Numbered from the stretch's first letter, positions 30,823-40,375 are shown. The stretch is DNA of 56,894 nt from DAOUBP01 sp034432655 (GCA_034432655.1 DAOUBP010000159.1:1-56894); one strand, 5' to 3'. Notes: generated by a model not told the origin, from the letters alone. Program-made: numbers and translations.

Positions 30823-31806
30823 GTGAAGCTGATCATCCAGATCCCGTGCTACAATGAAGAGGCCACCCTGCCGCTCACCCTGGCCGACCTGCCCCGCGAG
30901 CTGCCGGGCATAGACGCCATCGAAGTGCTGGTGGTGGATGACGGCAGCCGCGACCGCACGGCCGAGGTGGCGCGGGAGCTGGGCGTGCACCACATCGTGC
31001 GCCACAAGCGCAACCGCGGGCTGGCGGCCGCGTTCCAGACCGGGCTGGAGGCTGCGCTGGCGGCCGGCGCGGACATCATCGTCAACACCGACGCCGACAA
31101 CCAGTACTACGGTCCGGACATCGGCCGGCTCGTGGAGCCGATCCTGGCCGGCCGGGCCGACATCGTCGTGGGCGACCGCGGCGTGGCTGCGCTGGCGCAC
31201 TTCTCGCCGGTCAAGCGCCTGTTGCAGCGGCTGGGGAGCTGGGTGGTCGAGCGGGCGGCTGGCATCCCGATCCCGGACGCCACGAGCGGTTTTCGGGCGT
31301 TCAGCCGCGAGGCCGCGTTGCGGCTCACCGTATTGAGCGAATACACCTACACGTTGGAGACGCTGATCCAGGCCGGCGCGCGGGGCATGGCCGTGGTGTT
31401 CGTGCCGGTGCGCACCAACCCGCAGACGCGGCGCTCCCGGCTGATCCGCAACATCCCGTCGTTCCTGGCCATCTCGGCGGTGACGATCCTGCGCTTCTAC
31501 ACCATGTACCGGCCGCTGCGGGTCTTCATGACCGTGGGCGGCGTGCTCATCGCGGCGGCGCTGGCGTTGGGCGTGCGCTTCCTGTACTTTTACGCCAGCG
31601 GCGGCGGGGCCGGCCACGTGCAATCGTTGATCCTGGCCGCGGTGCTGGCGATCGTCGGGTTCCAGGTGGGGCTGATCGGCCTGGTGGCCGATGCGGTGAG
31701 CATGAACCGGCGGATGCTGGAGGAGATGATGTGGCGGGCGCGGGGGAAGGAGTTATATACGACACAGCCACTTACGCAACACAGCCACATCGGTTCAGTT
31801 GAGTAA
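30823..31806 (+). CDS. Family 2 glycosyltransferase with C-terminal membrane anchor (DPM/ArnC-like)
   Basis: A 327-residue membrane-attached glycosyltransferase. The GT-A domain shows IIQIPCYNEE, the first acidic pair in VLVVDDGSRD, the metal-binding NTDADNQY and the later SGFRAFSRE of the dolichol-phosphate-mannose-synthase group. Two membrane helices near the C-terminus (residues about 240-300) anchor it. Members transfer a sugar to polyprenyl phosphate to supply GT-C enzymes or glycan flipping. The start is GTG 30823; beginning later would remove the first strand. The gene overlaps the next by one base. The last 20 codons are visibly poorer in GC than the rest of the gene. Confidence 0.85.
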   Translation: MKLIIQIPCYNEEATLPLTLADLPRELPGIDAIEVLVVDDGSRDRTAEVARELGVHHIVRHKRNRGLAAAFQTGLEAALAAGADIIVNTDADNQYYGPDIGRLVEPILAGRADIVVGDRGVAALAHFSPVKRLLQRLGSWVVERAAGIPIPDATSGFRAFSREAALRLTVLSEYTYTLETLIQAGARGMAVVFVPVRTNPQTRRSRLIRNIPSFLAISAVTILRFYTMYRPLRVFMTVGGVLIAAALALGVRFLYFYASGGGAGHVQSLILAAVLAIVGFQVGLIGLVADAVSMNRRMLEEMMWRARGKELYTTQPLTQHSHIGSVE

Positions 31807-32957
31807 TGCGCGTTTGCTATTTCGGCACCTACCGAGCGGAATATTCCCGCAACCGAATCATGATTGAAGGCCTGCGACGCAACGGCACAGACGTTGTGGA
31901 ATGCCACGAGCCGCTTTGGACGGGTATCGAGGATCGCGTGGCCGCAGCCAGCGGTGGCTGGTTGCGGCCACGCTTTTGGATAAGGGTGGCGCGAACATAT
32001 TTCAGACTATTGCTCAAGTACCGCCAGGTGGGTCCATATGATATCCTAATCGTTGGCTACCCGGGACAATTCGATGTATTTCTGGCCCGACTCCTCAGCT
32101 GGTGGCGTAAGCGGCCGTTGGTCTGGGATATTTTTATGTCCATCTACCTGATCGCCCTCGAGCGCGGCCTGGATACACATAGCCGTTTTACGCTCGATCT
32201 GCTCCGTCGCGTCGAGCGATTGGCCTGTCAGCTGCCGGACCTGTTGATCCTGGATACGGCCGAATATGTTTCATGGTTCGGCCGCATGCATGGCGTGCCG
32301 ACCGAACGGTTTCGATTGGTACCTACCGGCGCAGATGATCGGATATTCTACCCGATGCCCTGTCCCCGGCCCAAGGATGACGTATTCCGTGTGATGTATT
32401 ATGGTACATTTATCCCCAATCATGGCGTAGAATACATCGTTGAGGCTGCACGACTATTGGCCAAAGAAGAGGATATCCGCTTCGAGATGATCGGCCAGGG
32501 GCCCGATTTGCCCAAAGCACAGGAGATGGCCCGGGAATACAACCTCAAGAACATCGAATTCGTGCCCTGGCTGGATCAGACAGCCCTGGTCCGGCGCGTC
32601 GCATGTGCCGATGTGTGCCTGGGAGCCTTTGGATTGACACCTCAATCGTTGATGACTGTGCAGAATAAGATCTACGAGGGAATGGCAATGGGCAAGCCGG
32701 TGATCACAGGAGACTCCCTTGCAATCCGCGAGGCTTTGATCCCCGATGAAGAGATCTTTCTGTGCGCCAGAGCCGATGGAGCCAGTCTGGCACAAGCCAT
32801 CCGACGCCTACACAATGATCCGGAACTCCGCCGCCGCCTTGCCGAACGTGGACACCATCGCTTCAAACGTGAGTTCGACCTGGCAGGAATCGGGCGGCAG
32901 TATACCGCCCATCTGAAGGGGCTCGCCAGCCGACTACCGTCCTCACGGGCTCTTTAG
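31806..32957 (+). CDS. Glycosyltransferase family 4-type protein
   Basis: A 383-residue GT-B glycosyltransferase. The C-terminal nucleotide-sugar half is recognisable by VMYYGTFIPNHGVEYIVEAA, EGMAMGKPVITGD and the IREAL end; the N-terminal acceptor half begins MRVCYFGTY. The protein is cytoplasmic or peripheral at the membrane. Its ATG overlaps the stop of the family 2 glycosyltransferase (TAATG). It is lower in GC than that gene. Its end overlaps by 15 bases the end of a convergent lipoprotein gene. Donor and acceptor cannot be deduced. Confidence 0.82.
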   Translation: MRVCYFGTYRAEYSRNRIMIEGLRRNGTDVVECHEPLWTGIEDRVAAASGGWLRPRFWIRVARTYFRLLLKYRQVGPYDILIVGYPGQFDVFLARLLSWWRKRPLVWDIFMSIYLIALERGLDTHSRFTLDLLRRVERLACQLPDLLILDTAEYVSWFGRMHGVPTERFRLVPTGADDRIFYPMPCPRPKDDVFRVMYYGTFIPNHGVEYIVEAARLLAKEEDIRFEMIGQGPDLPKAQEMAREYNLKNIEFVPWLDQTALVRRVACADVCLGAFGLTPQSLMTVQNKIYEGMAMGKPVITGDSLAIREALIPDEEIFLCARADGASLAQAIRRLHNDPELRRRLAERGHHRFKREFDLAGIGRQYTAHLKGLASRLPSSRAL

Positions 32958-33461
32958 CGTGACCTCCAGTTTTCCCACATCGAACGTCTTCCCCGCCTCC
33001 ACAGTGATCACCCTGGCTTTGCCGTCCGGTTCCGTAATGATGGCATTCTGACCGAACGGATCACCGACAACGATAACATAGTCGGCCGGAAGGACGTTCA
33101 AAAAAACAAAAGAACCGTCCTCCTGAATCAAAGTGCTGGGGCTGGTGGCTCCCTCCAGCACAAAAGCACCATCGCTCTTATCGGCATTCCAGAAGACCTG
33201 CGCCAGGCGCACGGGCATACCCACCAGTTGAGCAGAGTCCCCCGTTTTTGCGAGTACAGCCTGGCCAATCACAACAGCAGTTCCTGGCTCGGGCGTGACT
33301 GAAGGAGGCTCAATTGGGTTCGTGGACTCTTCCAGCGTCTGAACTGAACCAACGGTCGCCGTAGATAATGGTGACATTTCTGTGTTGAGCGGCACGCACG
33401 CAGCCAACAACAAGACCAACCCCAAGGTCATTATAGACGATATTCCAGATTTGATGCGCAT
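32943..33461 (-). CDS. Small lipoprotein with carboxypeptidase-regulatory-like beta domain
   Basis: A 172-residue lipoprotein with a clear lipobox (LLLAACVP, Cys about residue 22), a Pro/Ser/Thr linker, and a beta domain (residues 60-172) resembling CarboxypepD_reg/transthyretin-like folds: GQAVLAKTGD, TLIQEDGSFVFLNVLPADYVIVVGD. Such modules bind or decorate surface structures. It is divergent from the secreted four-repeat protein and convergent with a glycosyltransferase. AAGGGGA lies about 11 bases before ATG 33461. The function is unknown; a role at the cell surface is inferred. Confidence 0.7.
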   Translation of the reverse strand: MRIKSGISSIMTLGLVLLLAACVPLNTEMSPLSTATVGSVQTLEESTNPIEPPSVTPEPGTAVVIGQAVLAKTGDSAQLVGMPVRLAQVFWNADKSDGAFVLEGATSPSTLIQEDGSFVFLNVLPADYVIVVGDPFGQNAIITEPDGKARVITVEAGKTFDVGKLEVTLKSP

Positions 33462-33614
33462 GCTCTAAAGTTCCCCTTATACAAAATAGAGTCACATATC
33501 GTTTCAATCGCCGCGGCGTGCCACAACCGCAGCGCCTCGAATAAAGAAATTATAGCCGCTTTGCGGCTTTTCGACAATTGACCCCCTATCGTCGGAATTA
33601 ACCCGAAAGCGCTA

Positions 33615-33643
33615 TTGCGATTTTCGCGGAACTCTCGTAGAAT
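33615..33643 (+). promoter_or_regulatory. Promoter of the secreted four-repeat protein
   Basis: TTGCGA (33615-33620), 17-base spacer, TAGAAT (33638-33643). The start is expected near 33650, giving a leader of about 84 bases. The rest of the 272-base divergent gap shows nothing recognisable. Confidence 0.55.
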
Positions 33644-33733
33644 GCAGGTGTCGCAGAAAGATGGTAAAGCGCTGTTTGGCCGACTTTGCATATTTGTGTC
33701 AAGCGCGCGAAAGATTGTTAAACAGGAGGTTCT

Positions 33734-35266
33734 ATGAATTCCAGGTCACACATTGTTGGCGTTGCTTTGGTTCTTGCTCTGTTGGTGAGCGCCTTTGGCT
33801 TTGCCGTATCTGCTGAAGCATCGGCACGTACGGCGAGCTGGGTGGTTTCAGTCACGTATCAGAATGTCGGTACCAACCCTGCGGAAGTAATGGTTGACTT
33901 CTATCCTGAAGGCTCGGGGACACCGATCTCATTCAACCCCCTGGGTACTGGTAACACATTAGGCGCTGGCGCAGGTGCGTCGTTCTTCATCGGCAGCGTC
34001 TCCGGACTGCCGACACCTTTCAAGGGCTCTGCGGTGATGTCTTCCACCGAGCCGTTGGTAGCCACAGTGGTACAGTTTTCGCAGGAAGCAGGTTTCCGCG
34101 TTCGCATGTTGTCCAATGGTTTCTCTGAAAGTGATGCAGCCAGCCAATACCTGGTCGCGACAACCCTGGCTAACAAGTTTAACCGCACTACTGTGTTCTC
34201 GGTGCAGAATGCAGCCGGCGCGACGGTGCGTGCAAACATCAAATTCTACGATGCAGACAACAACGGCGTCCTGGCAGGCCAGATCACACATGTCATTCCG
34301 GCCGGGTCGTCCAAGTACATCGAGATGGACAACCCCGCTACAACCGGTCTGCCTGCCAGCACAACCGTCTTCAACGGTTCTGCGATCATCACAGCGGTAT
34401 TGGACAGTGATGGGACGACTCCAGCCAAGGTTGTAGCGGCGGCCAGTGAGCTCTATACTAACAAGAACGTGGGCGCCAACTTCGAGGGCGTGCCGCTGAG
34501 CCGGGCTGCGAACACTATCTACATGGCGACCGCCTTGTGTCAGAGGTTCGGCCTGGACACCTTCTACGCGGTGCAAAATGCAAGCCTGACGAACAACGCC
34601 ACCATCAATGTAGAGTACTTCAACACCGATGGTACGCCGAAGACGACCGATGGCCCCTACACGATCGGACCCGGTCAAAAGAAGAGCATCGTCACTTGCT
34701 CACCGAGCAGCGGCATGGCGATGGCTAACTTTACCGGCTCGGCTAAGATCACCAGCACAGGCGCTCCGATCGTAGCCATCGGTAAGGCCCAGGGCCAGAC
34801 CGGTGCCGGGCCAGCGACCGCTGATGTCTTCACCGCCTTCATGGGCGAACCGCAGGGTGCTTCGAAGCTGGCCTTGCCTTTCATCCGCTGGGCAAATGAC
34901 GCCAACTACAACAACCCTGCAAATACCGGCGGTAAGCAGCGGGCCTTCATCGCCATCCAGAACCTAGAGAACACCACCATCAAGGTCAACGTGAAGTACT
35001 ACGGCAAGGCCGGTGGTGCACCGTTGGCGACCGAACAGCTGACCATCCCTGGGTTCTCCAAGGGCAACTCAAGCCCCAGCAGCGCTGGTGCTTTGGGCCT
35101 GGCAGGCATGAATCCCGGTGAGTTCGGCTACTATACTGATGGCTCCTTTGGCGGGTCTGTCCTCATTGAGGCGGATGCATCGAACCCAACTGCAAAGTTC
35201 ATCGCGATTGCCCGTGTGCAGCATCCGGGCTACGGTGAAGACTACAATGCAGTTCCGGTGCCCTGA
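33734..35266 (+). CDS. Secreted protein of four related beta modules, function unknown
   Basis: A 510-residue exported protein with an N-terminal signal peptide (VALVLALLVSAFGFAVSAEA). The mature part is four modules of about 100-120 residues, beginning near residues 37, 153, 275 and 390. Each has an aromatic-x-VQN start (VSVTYQNVG, FSVQNAAG, YAVQNASL, IAIQNLEN), a second strand with N-V-x-[FY]-Y, and a FxGSAxI strand near the end. No catalytic motif, anchor or sorting signal is seen. Ribosome site AGGAGG, own promoter and own terminator suggest an abundant single-gene product. It lies inside the surface-glycan locus, so it may be a surface-layer, sheath or matrix protein; this is inference. 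Confidence 0.7.
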   Translation: MNSRSHIVGVALVLALLVSAFGFAVSAEASARTASWVVSVTYQNVGTNPAEVMVDFYPEGSGTPISFNPLGTGNTLGAGAGASFFIGSVSGLPTPFKGSAVMSSTEPLVATVVQFSQEAGFRVRMLSNGFSESDAASQYLVATTLANKFNRTTVFSVQNAAGATVRANIKFYDADNNGVLAGQITHVIPAGSSKYIEMDNPATTGLPASTTVFNGSAIITAVLDSDGTTPAKVVAAASELYTNKNVGANFEGVPLSRAANTIYMATALCQRFGLDTFYAVQNASLTNNATINVEYFNTDGTPKTTDGPYTIGPGQKKSIVTCSPSSGMAMANFTGSAKITSTGAPIVAIGKAQGQTGAGPATADVFTAFMGEPQGASKLALPFIRWANDANYNNPANTGGKQRAFIAIQNLENTTIKVNVKYYGKAGGAPLATEQLTIPGFSKGNSSPSSAGALGLAGMNPGEFGYYTDGSFGGSVLIEADASNPTAKFIAIARVQHPGYGEDYNAVPVP

Positions 35267-35295
35267 GTGATCCCTTGACCGGATCTTAGGTAAAG

Positions 35296-35335
35296 AACAA
35301 GGGTGGGTGCGATATGTGCCCACCCTTGTTTGTCT
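35296..35335. terminator. Bidirectional terminator between convergent genes
   Basis: A perfect 12-bp stem (35296-35307 with 35319-35330) and an 11-base loop. The A-rich left base and T-rich right base allow use in both directions, for the secreted protein and for the minus-strand glycan genes. Confidence 0.85.
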
Positions 35336-35357
35336 CATCGGACTGCTTTTCTGCAGA

Positions 35358-36524
35358 TCACCGTTTCGCGTGGATAACCTGCCGATAGACCTTTTCGTAG
35401 CATGGTACAGCATTCTGGACGGTAAATCTTCTCGCTATACCAGATGCATTGGCAGCCATCCGTCTTGCCTCTGACGTGTTCGTCAGCATGGCGATCGCCG
35501 CTTGCGCCAGCGCCTGTGGGGCCGCCATGGGCACCAGGATGCCGGTCTGACCAGACGTGACAACTTCACGACTGCCCGACACATCGGTTGCTATCACCGG
35601 AACCCCTGCTGCCATCGCCTCCAGAATGACGGTAGCCAGACCCTCCCACAATGACGCCGATATCAGCAGGTCCAGATGAGGTATGAGGTCCAAAACATCA
35701 TTGCGGCTGCCCAAAAAATGCACTGCGTCTGCAATTCCCAACCGCTGGGCTTGTGCTCGTAAATCAACCTCCAACGGCCCGCTCCCGATAACTGCCAAGT
35801 GGGCGGGAAGGACCCGCCGAATGATCGGCAAGGCTTCGAAAAGATATCTGTGACCTTTTTGAGGCGCGAGGCGGCCCACGATACCGATCAAAGGCCGGAC
35901 ATCTGGTAATCCGGCCGGTCGGGGACGCGATCTATCTGTAAGCCGCGGGATGACATCGGCATCTATCCCCGGATAGCATAAAACTGGCTCACGTTGAAGG
36001 AGACGGGCCAACGGACGACGTCTGAGGGCTTCGCAGATGAGTTGTGATACCCCGATTTCGGCGTCGAAAGCCCAAGGATAAAGGCCTTGAAACAGAACAA
36101 AACCCAACCGAGGGTGAGTCTGCCACTGTTGATCAGTGTGCATAACCCGAACCGAACATGGATGCAGGGGATGAAACAACTGCAGCCAGAGATTGATCAC
36201 GTCACCACGTTCGGAATGGCTGCAGATGATATCGGGGCGTACATGCGACACAACCTCCCACAAAGATCGCAATACCTGTCTTACATTGCGCCAAGCAGAG
36301 CCTGTCGCAGGGCCCAGCCCAAAGACTGGTATCCCCTCCTCAATCAACCTGGCGAGCCATCGCTTCTCTGCCTCTGAACCGTAACCGCGCATAGCAAAAA
36401 CAAACGATTCAAAATTCCCCTTGTCCAGCAGACGCGCCAGATGAATTCCGATTTGCTCGGCCCCGCCCGATTGATCACCGACAGCAATGCCAGAAAGCAA
36501 CTGGATCACCCGGATGCGTGACAT
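35358..36524 (-). CDS. Glycosyltransferase family 4-type protein
   Basis: A 388-residue GT-B glycosyltransferase, last gene of the minus-strand glycan operon. N-terminal acceptor half with the loop SGGAEQIGIHLARLL; C-terminal half with IGIVGRLAPQKGHRYLFEAL and the E-x7-E motif region EGLATVILEAMAAGVPVIAT. These are standard GT4 landmarks for a retaining enzyme using a nucleotide sugar. Its start lies 19 bases inside the preceding pyruvyl transferase gene. Sugar specificity is not deducible. Confidence 0.87.
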   Translation of the reverse strand: MSRIRVIQLLSGIAVGDQSGGAEQIGIHLARLLDKGNFESFVFAMRGYGSEAEKRWLARLIEEGIPVFGLGPATGSAWRNVRQVLRSLWEVVSHVRPDIICSHSERGDVINLWLQLFHPLHPCSVRVMHTDQQWQTHPRLGFVLFQGLYPWAFDAEIGVSQLICEALRRRPLARLLQREPVLCYPGIDADVIPRLTDRSRPRPAGLPDVRPLIGIVGRLAPQKGHRYLFEALPIIRRVLPAHLAVIGSGPLEVDLRAQAQRLGIADAVHFLGSRNDVLDLIPHLDLLISASLWEGLATVILEAMAAGVPVIATDVSGSREVVTSGQTGILVPMAAPQALAQAAIAMLTNTSEARRMAANASGIARRFTVQNAVPCYEKVYRQVIHAKR

Positions 36525-37777
36525 AAAATCTCCTCAACGTAGTCCAGCCATGCAATTGATTGTAACCTCACCTTGAGAAGCCGTTCCGCAATTCGGGCCC
36601 GCAATTCCTGTTCATGCGCGAATATCTCGCTAGCCAACTCGAACAGGACATCCGCCTTTGCATCTTTAATATCACAACAGTAACGCTCGAACCCGAGCGC
36701 GGTCATCATCCCACAGGCCTTCGGCTGGTAGCCGATGAGCAGCACCGGCACGCCGCTGCTCAAGGCAAAAATGCCCGTGTGCATCCGAGTTCCGACTATC
36801 ATGTCAAGCTGACTATACGCAGTTATTATCTCAACGGCATCCCGGAACTCAATGCGTAAGATCGCATCAAGGCCATTCTGTCTGAGCTGCTGATACAATC
36901 GCTGCGCCACAGGCCGGTCATCCTGATCAGAGCTCGGGCCGAAACACTGACAAAAAACGTGAATCCGGGCATGATGTTCTCTTGCCAGTCGCGTCAGAAG
37001 AACGCATAAAGCCTCTTCATAGCGCAGCTGGCCGCCGAAATCAGGATCTTGCGCGCCACGATCTATCGCCGTGACACCGATCTGACGTTGGGAGGCCGGG
37101 CCGATTACGCGTTCGTTGGTTGCGCCAACAGATAACCCGAAGGCCAAATCTGGCAGAAGAACTATGGGTGTTTTGACTTGTAAAACCTCCCGCAGAAAAG
37201 AACCAGCGCGCGGCTCTCGCACCATGATCAAGCGCACTCGCGAAAACGTCCAGCGGGCAAGCATCTGCTGTGCGAAACCGGCAACAGGCCCAAAGGATTG
37301 TGGCAACATTGCGACAGGCTTCTGCAAGGCCAGGGCGAAGGCCAAAGACAAGAGGGCCCAGATGAATGCCGGACTGAGCGGACGATGGGCGTAAAAGTTC
37401 CCCCCGCCACAGCTCAGGACAAGATCGGCGTCATAGTAGGCTGCCAGCAAAGAGCGCTGCTGCGCTGTTCCCCACATGAACCGGAAACGGAACAGGCGGT
37501 GAAGAAGCACTGCGCTTATCATCAGTAGCAGGGTGATCGGCATCAGATAGGCGCGTTTGCGCCATTGACCAAGTGCCGGATCAGCAACCCAAGTGGCCAA
37601 GGAACCGACAACCTGAATGGCACGGTATTTTTTCCAGCTCTCCGGATCGTTGGCAGCTACAGTGATGTGAACATCGGGAAAGGCGGTCCTCAATCCCTGC
37701 AAGGTAGCTTGCATAATCGCATCGTCGCCCAGATTAAGAGCTGAGTGCACATTCAGGATGAGGACTTTTACAGACAA
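36506..37777 (-). CDS. Polysaccharide pyruvyl transferase family protein (CsaB/WcaK-like)
   Basis: A 423-residue protein of the pyruvyl transferase family, whose members put a ketal-linked pyruvate from phosphoenolpyruvate on sugars of exopolysaccharide or cell-wall polymer. Landmarks: NLGDDAIMQATLQGL near residue 15, the central LSCGGGNFY, and the C-terminal GTRMHTGIFALSSGVPVL containing the conserved His. Pyruvylation adds negative charge and, in CsaB systems, creates the ligand for SLH domains; no SLH protein is in the window. It overlaps the next gene by 19 bases and follows the flippase by 18. Confidence 0.85.
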   Translation of the reverse strand: MSVKVLILNVHSALNLGDDAIMQATLQGLRTAFPDVHITVAANDPESWKKYRAIQVVGSLATWVADPALGQWRKRAYLMPITLLLMISAVLLHRLFRFRFMWGTAQQRSLLAAYYDADLVLSCGGGNFYAHRPLSPAFIWALLSLAFALALQKPVAMLPQSFGPVAGFAQQMLARWTFSRVRLIMVREPRAGSFLREVLQVKTPIVLLPDLAFGLSVGATNERVIGPASQRQIGVTAIDRGAQDPDFGGQLRYEEALCVLLTRLAREHHARIHVFCQCFGPSSDQDDRPVAQRLYQQLRQNGLDAILRIEFRDAVEIITAYSQLDMIVGTRMHTGIFALSSGVPVLLIGYQPKACGMMTALGFERYCCDIKDAKADVLFELASEIFAHEQELRARIAERLLKVRLQSIAWLDYVEEILCHASG

Positions 37778-37795
37778 GGATGTTTCTCCTTTGGA

Positions 37796-39079
37796 TCAAA
37801 CAAGGGTGGCGACTTGCGGGACGAGGGAACGCCGCCATCTGCAGAAGATCAACAGATAACCCGTCAGCAGCAGGACTTCGCTCAAAATATACACGGCAGC
37901 AGCTCCCATTACACCCCAAATCCTGACTGCCACCACGTTAGCACAGCCATTGAAAATGGCGACAAGCACCTGGACTGTCGTCCGACGCGCCTGCAGTCCC
38001 GCCGTGGTCAACAAAGCGCCCAAACCGAAATTGAGAGACTTAATTGTCAGCAGAGGACTGAGCAAACCCAAAACGGCTGCTGACGGCATATAGTTAGAGC
38101 CATAAATGGCGTAAACAAGCGGCCCGGCCAAAACAAAAACAATTACTGTTAAGAACAAGCCACTGACCAACTGAGCGACCAATTGAATCTTGCCGAGCCG
38201 ATCGAACACCTCAAGCGAAAGATGGCGCGCTTGCGCAAGGGTTGGCACGACAAGAAAATAGAGCGCGTTTGGGACCAGGAAACACATATTGATCAGATTG
38301 AGGGCCGGGCCGTAAACACTTGCACCGCTAGATCCCAAAATAAACGAGACAATCGTCAGATCTGCCCGTAAATAGATTGCCACCGCCACATCGGCCAGCA
38401 TGAACGCTCGGGCTGCTCGTAGTACGCCCCTGAACGGCAAGATTTCAGCGGCATGGTTCTGATTCTGGGACATCCAGCCAACGACCGAAATTGCCAGCGC
38501 CAAACTCACACCTGTCCTGAACAACGCAAACCAGGTGATTTGCCCCTTTTCAAAAGGCAAGGCCAAAGCCCCACAGAACAGAGTTATTGCACCGGCGGCC
38601 TGAAAGATGGCCACCCATTTGTTTCGGCGAAGATTCCGTAGCGCAGCATAGGCCAAAGCAGCCAGGCTCTCAGCTGCCAGTCCGATGGCAGAGACAAGCA
38701 AGAGCAGAGGAGGAAAGGTATCTGGAGGTAAGACCTTTGTCAGTGCCCAGAGCACCAGCAACCACATCACAAGCAGATAGACACGAACGCGAAGGGCACT
38801 CCACCACAGAATCTGTATGGGAGCGGGATGGGTGGCCCCTCGAGCCAATAGCCAGCCATCCAACCCGAATGCGGGAAGCACCACCAAAAGGCTGACCAAA
38901 CCGTAAGTAGCCAGATACTGGCCAAACTCTGTTGGCGGTGTCCGGCGCGCAACAACGATCAAGGCCAGGGCGCTGAGACCCTGAGCTGCAATAAGCCCGA
39001 TCAGGATAATTGCCCATTCCCGGAGCGAGGCCTTCAAACGAGGCCAAGTCCAGGGCCCGGTACTGATCACAGATTTCAC
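37796..39079 (-). CDS. Polysaccharide flippase, Wzx/MATE-like
   Basis: A 427-residue integral membrane protein with about 12-14 hydrophobic segments and the N-terminal layout of oligosaccharide flippases (LIGLIAAQGLSALALIVVARR, then PTEFGQYLATYGLVSLLVVL). Such proteins flip undecaprenyl-linked repeat units to the outer face. The start touches the stop of the preceding glycosyltransferase by one base, so translation is coupled. A flippase implies a Wzx/Wzy-type route, but no clear Wzy polymerase is in this operon; the large membrane protein at 50566 is a weak candidate. The locus also encodes an ABC exporter. Confidence 0.8.
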   Translation of the reverse strand: MKSVISTGPWTWPRLKASLREWAIILIGLIAAQGLSALALIVVARRTPPTEFGQYLATYGLVSLLVVLPAFGLDGWLLARGATHPAPIQILWWSALRVRVYLLVMWLLVLWALTKVLPPDTFPPLLLLVSAIGLAAESLAALAYAALRNLRRNKWVAIFQAAGAITLFCGALALPFEKGQITWFALFRTGVSLALAISVVGWMSQNQNHAAEILPFRGVLRAARAFMLADVAVAIYLRADLTIVSFILGSSGASVYGPALNLINMCFLVPNALYFLVVPTLAQARHLSLEVFDRLGKIQLVAQLVSGLFLTVIVFVLAGPLVYAIYGSNYMPSAAVLGLLSPLLTIKSLNFGLGALLTTAGLQARRTTVQVLVAIFNGCANVVAVRIWGVMGAAAVYILSEVLLLTGYLLIFCRWRRSLVPQVATLV

Positions 39080-40284
39080 TAGCGCAACCCGGCAAGATCG
39101 TAAACGCGCACAAAATTCTCAGCCAATCTGTCCCAATACCAGTGTTCTCGCCCTGCCCGGGCAGCCAACGCCATTTGTGCTCGCCTGATAGGATCATCCA
39201 ACACTGCAAGCAATCCCTCCGCCAACGCGGTGCTATCACCTGGCCTGACCAGAACCCCCATCGCCCCATCGGCCAGCATCTCACGTCGGTCCCCGACATC
39301 GCCGGTGACCACAGGAATACCCACCGCCAGACTCTCGATCACTTTGAGCGGGGAACGCGCCGCTGCAATGGCATCGTCACGCACTGGATCCACAGAAACG
39401 GTTGCCAGAGACAAGATGGCCGGGATTTCCTCAGGAGGTTGCCGGCCAGCAAAGATAGTCTGTTGCGAAACCCCAAGTTTGTCCGTCATAGCAGCCAGGA
39501 TGTCGAAGTCTTCGCCGCCGCCAACCAGTAGCAATTTGGTCTCTGGCCGTTGCCTTAAGACCATGGCAAATGCTTCCAATAACAGGTCAACTGCGTGGCT
39601 CAGGATGCTCATCGTGCCCACGTAAACGATCACCGGCGTGCTTTCCTCGAATCCCCACCGCCGCCGCGTTGCTGCCGGATCAGCAAACAATTTCTCAAAG
39701 CGATTGCGTTCTACGCCGTTGGGCACGTAAATGACACGCTGAGCTGGATAGCCTAACGCAACATAGCGATTAAAGGTAAAACGAGTATTGACTGTCAGGC
39801 CTTGCGCATAGGAAACCACCTTATCTTCAAAATAACGCACAATGCGACGTTGCCATTCACCGGTGAAAAGATTGGTGGCCGCTTCATAGTCATCGCAATC
39901 ACAAAAAATCGGCCGCCCACGAGACCCCAATTGCGCGGCCAAAGCGTTGATCGGTTGCGGCTTACAGAGCTGAATGACATCGGCATCACTTTGCCACAGC
40001 GCAACAGCCAGGCGAATTGTGGAAGCCAAAGACACCATTAGCAATCGGCCGGGGTCGAAATAGAGCTTTCGAGAGCCTATTTTTCTCACATGCATCTGGC
40101 CCAGGTAGATAACGGAAACGCCATGGTCGTCATATCGTCTTGGAGACAAGTGAGGCCAATCATAGTGCAGGGCAAATACCGTAACAACGTGCCCGCGCTT
40201 CGCTAATTCACGAGCAAGAGGTCCAAAACGGCCCAGCCCACTGGGGCTATCCAGACTTTGAGGGACCAGAAAAGCGATCTTCAC
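39079..40284 (-). CDS. Glycosyltransferase family 4-type protein
   Basis: A 401-residue GT-B glycosyltransferase and first gene of the minus-strand operon. The N-terminal half opens MKIAFLVPQSLD with SGLGRFGPLARELAKRGH; the C-terminal half has IVYVGTMSILSHAVDLLLEAF and the donor-site stretch SPLKVIESLAVGIPVVTGD. The start codon is GTG 40284 and the ribosome site is poor. A possible -10 (TATACT, 40321-40326 minus) lies 37 bases upstream. It is lower in GC than the divergent glycosyltransferase across the 160-base gap. Substrates are unknown. Confidence 0.83.
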   Translation of the reverse strand: MKIAFLVPQSLDSPSGLGRFGPLARELAKRGHVVTVFALHYDWPHLSPRRYDDHGVSVIYLGQMHVRKIGSRKLYFDPGRLLMVSLASTIRLAVALWQSDADVIQLCKPQPINALAAQLGSRGRPIFCDCDDYEAATNLFTGEWQRRIVRYFEDKVVSYAQGLTVNTRFTFNRYVALGYPAQRVIYVPNGVERNRFEKLFADPAATRRRWGFEESTPVIVYVGTMSILSHAVDLLLEAFAMVLRQRPETKLLLVGGGEDFDILAAMTDKLGVSQQTIFAGRQPPEEIPAILSLATVSVDPVRDDAIAAARSPLKVIESLAVGIPVVTGDVGDRREMLADGAMGVLVRPGDSTALAEGLLAVLDDPIRRAQMALAARAGREHWYWDRLAENFVRVYDLAGLR

Positions 40285-40375
40285 AAGGTTTCTCTAACAA
40301 AAATTCTGTCCGCGCAGATAAGTATACCACTGCTTCATTGCTTCCTAAAACCGCGGCCGGGGAATGTCGGAATGT

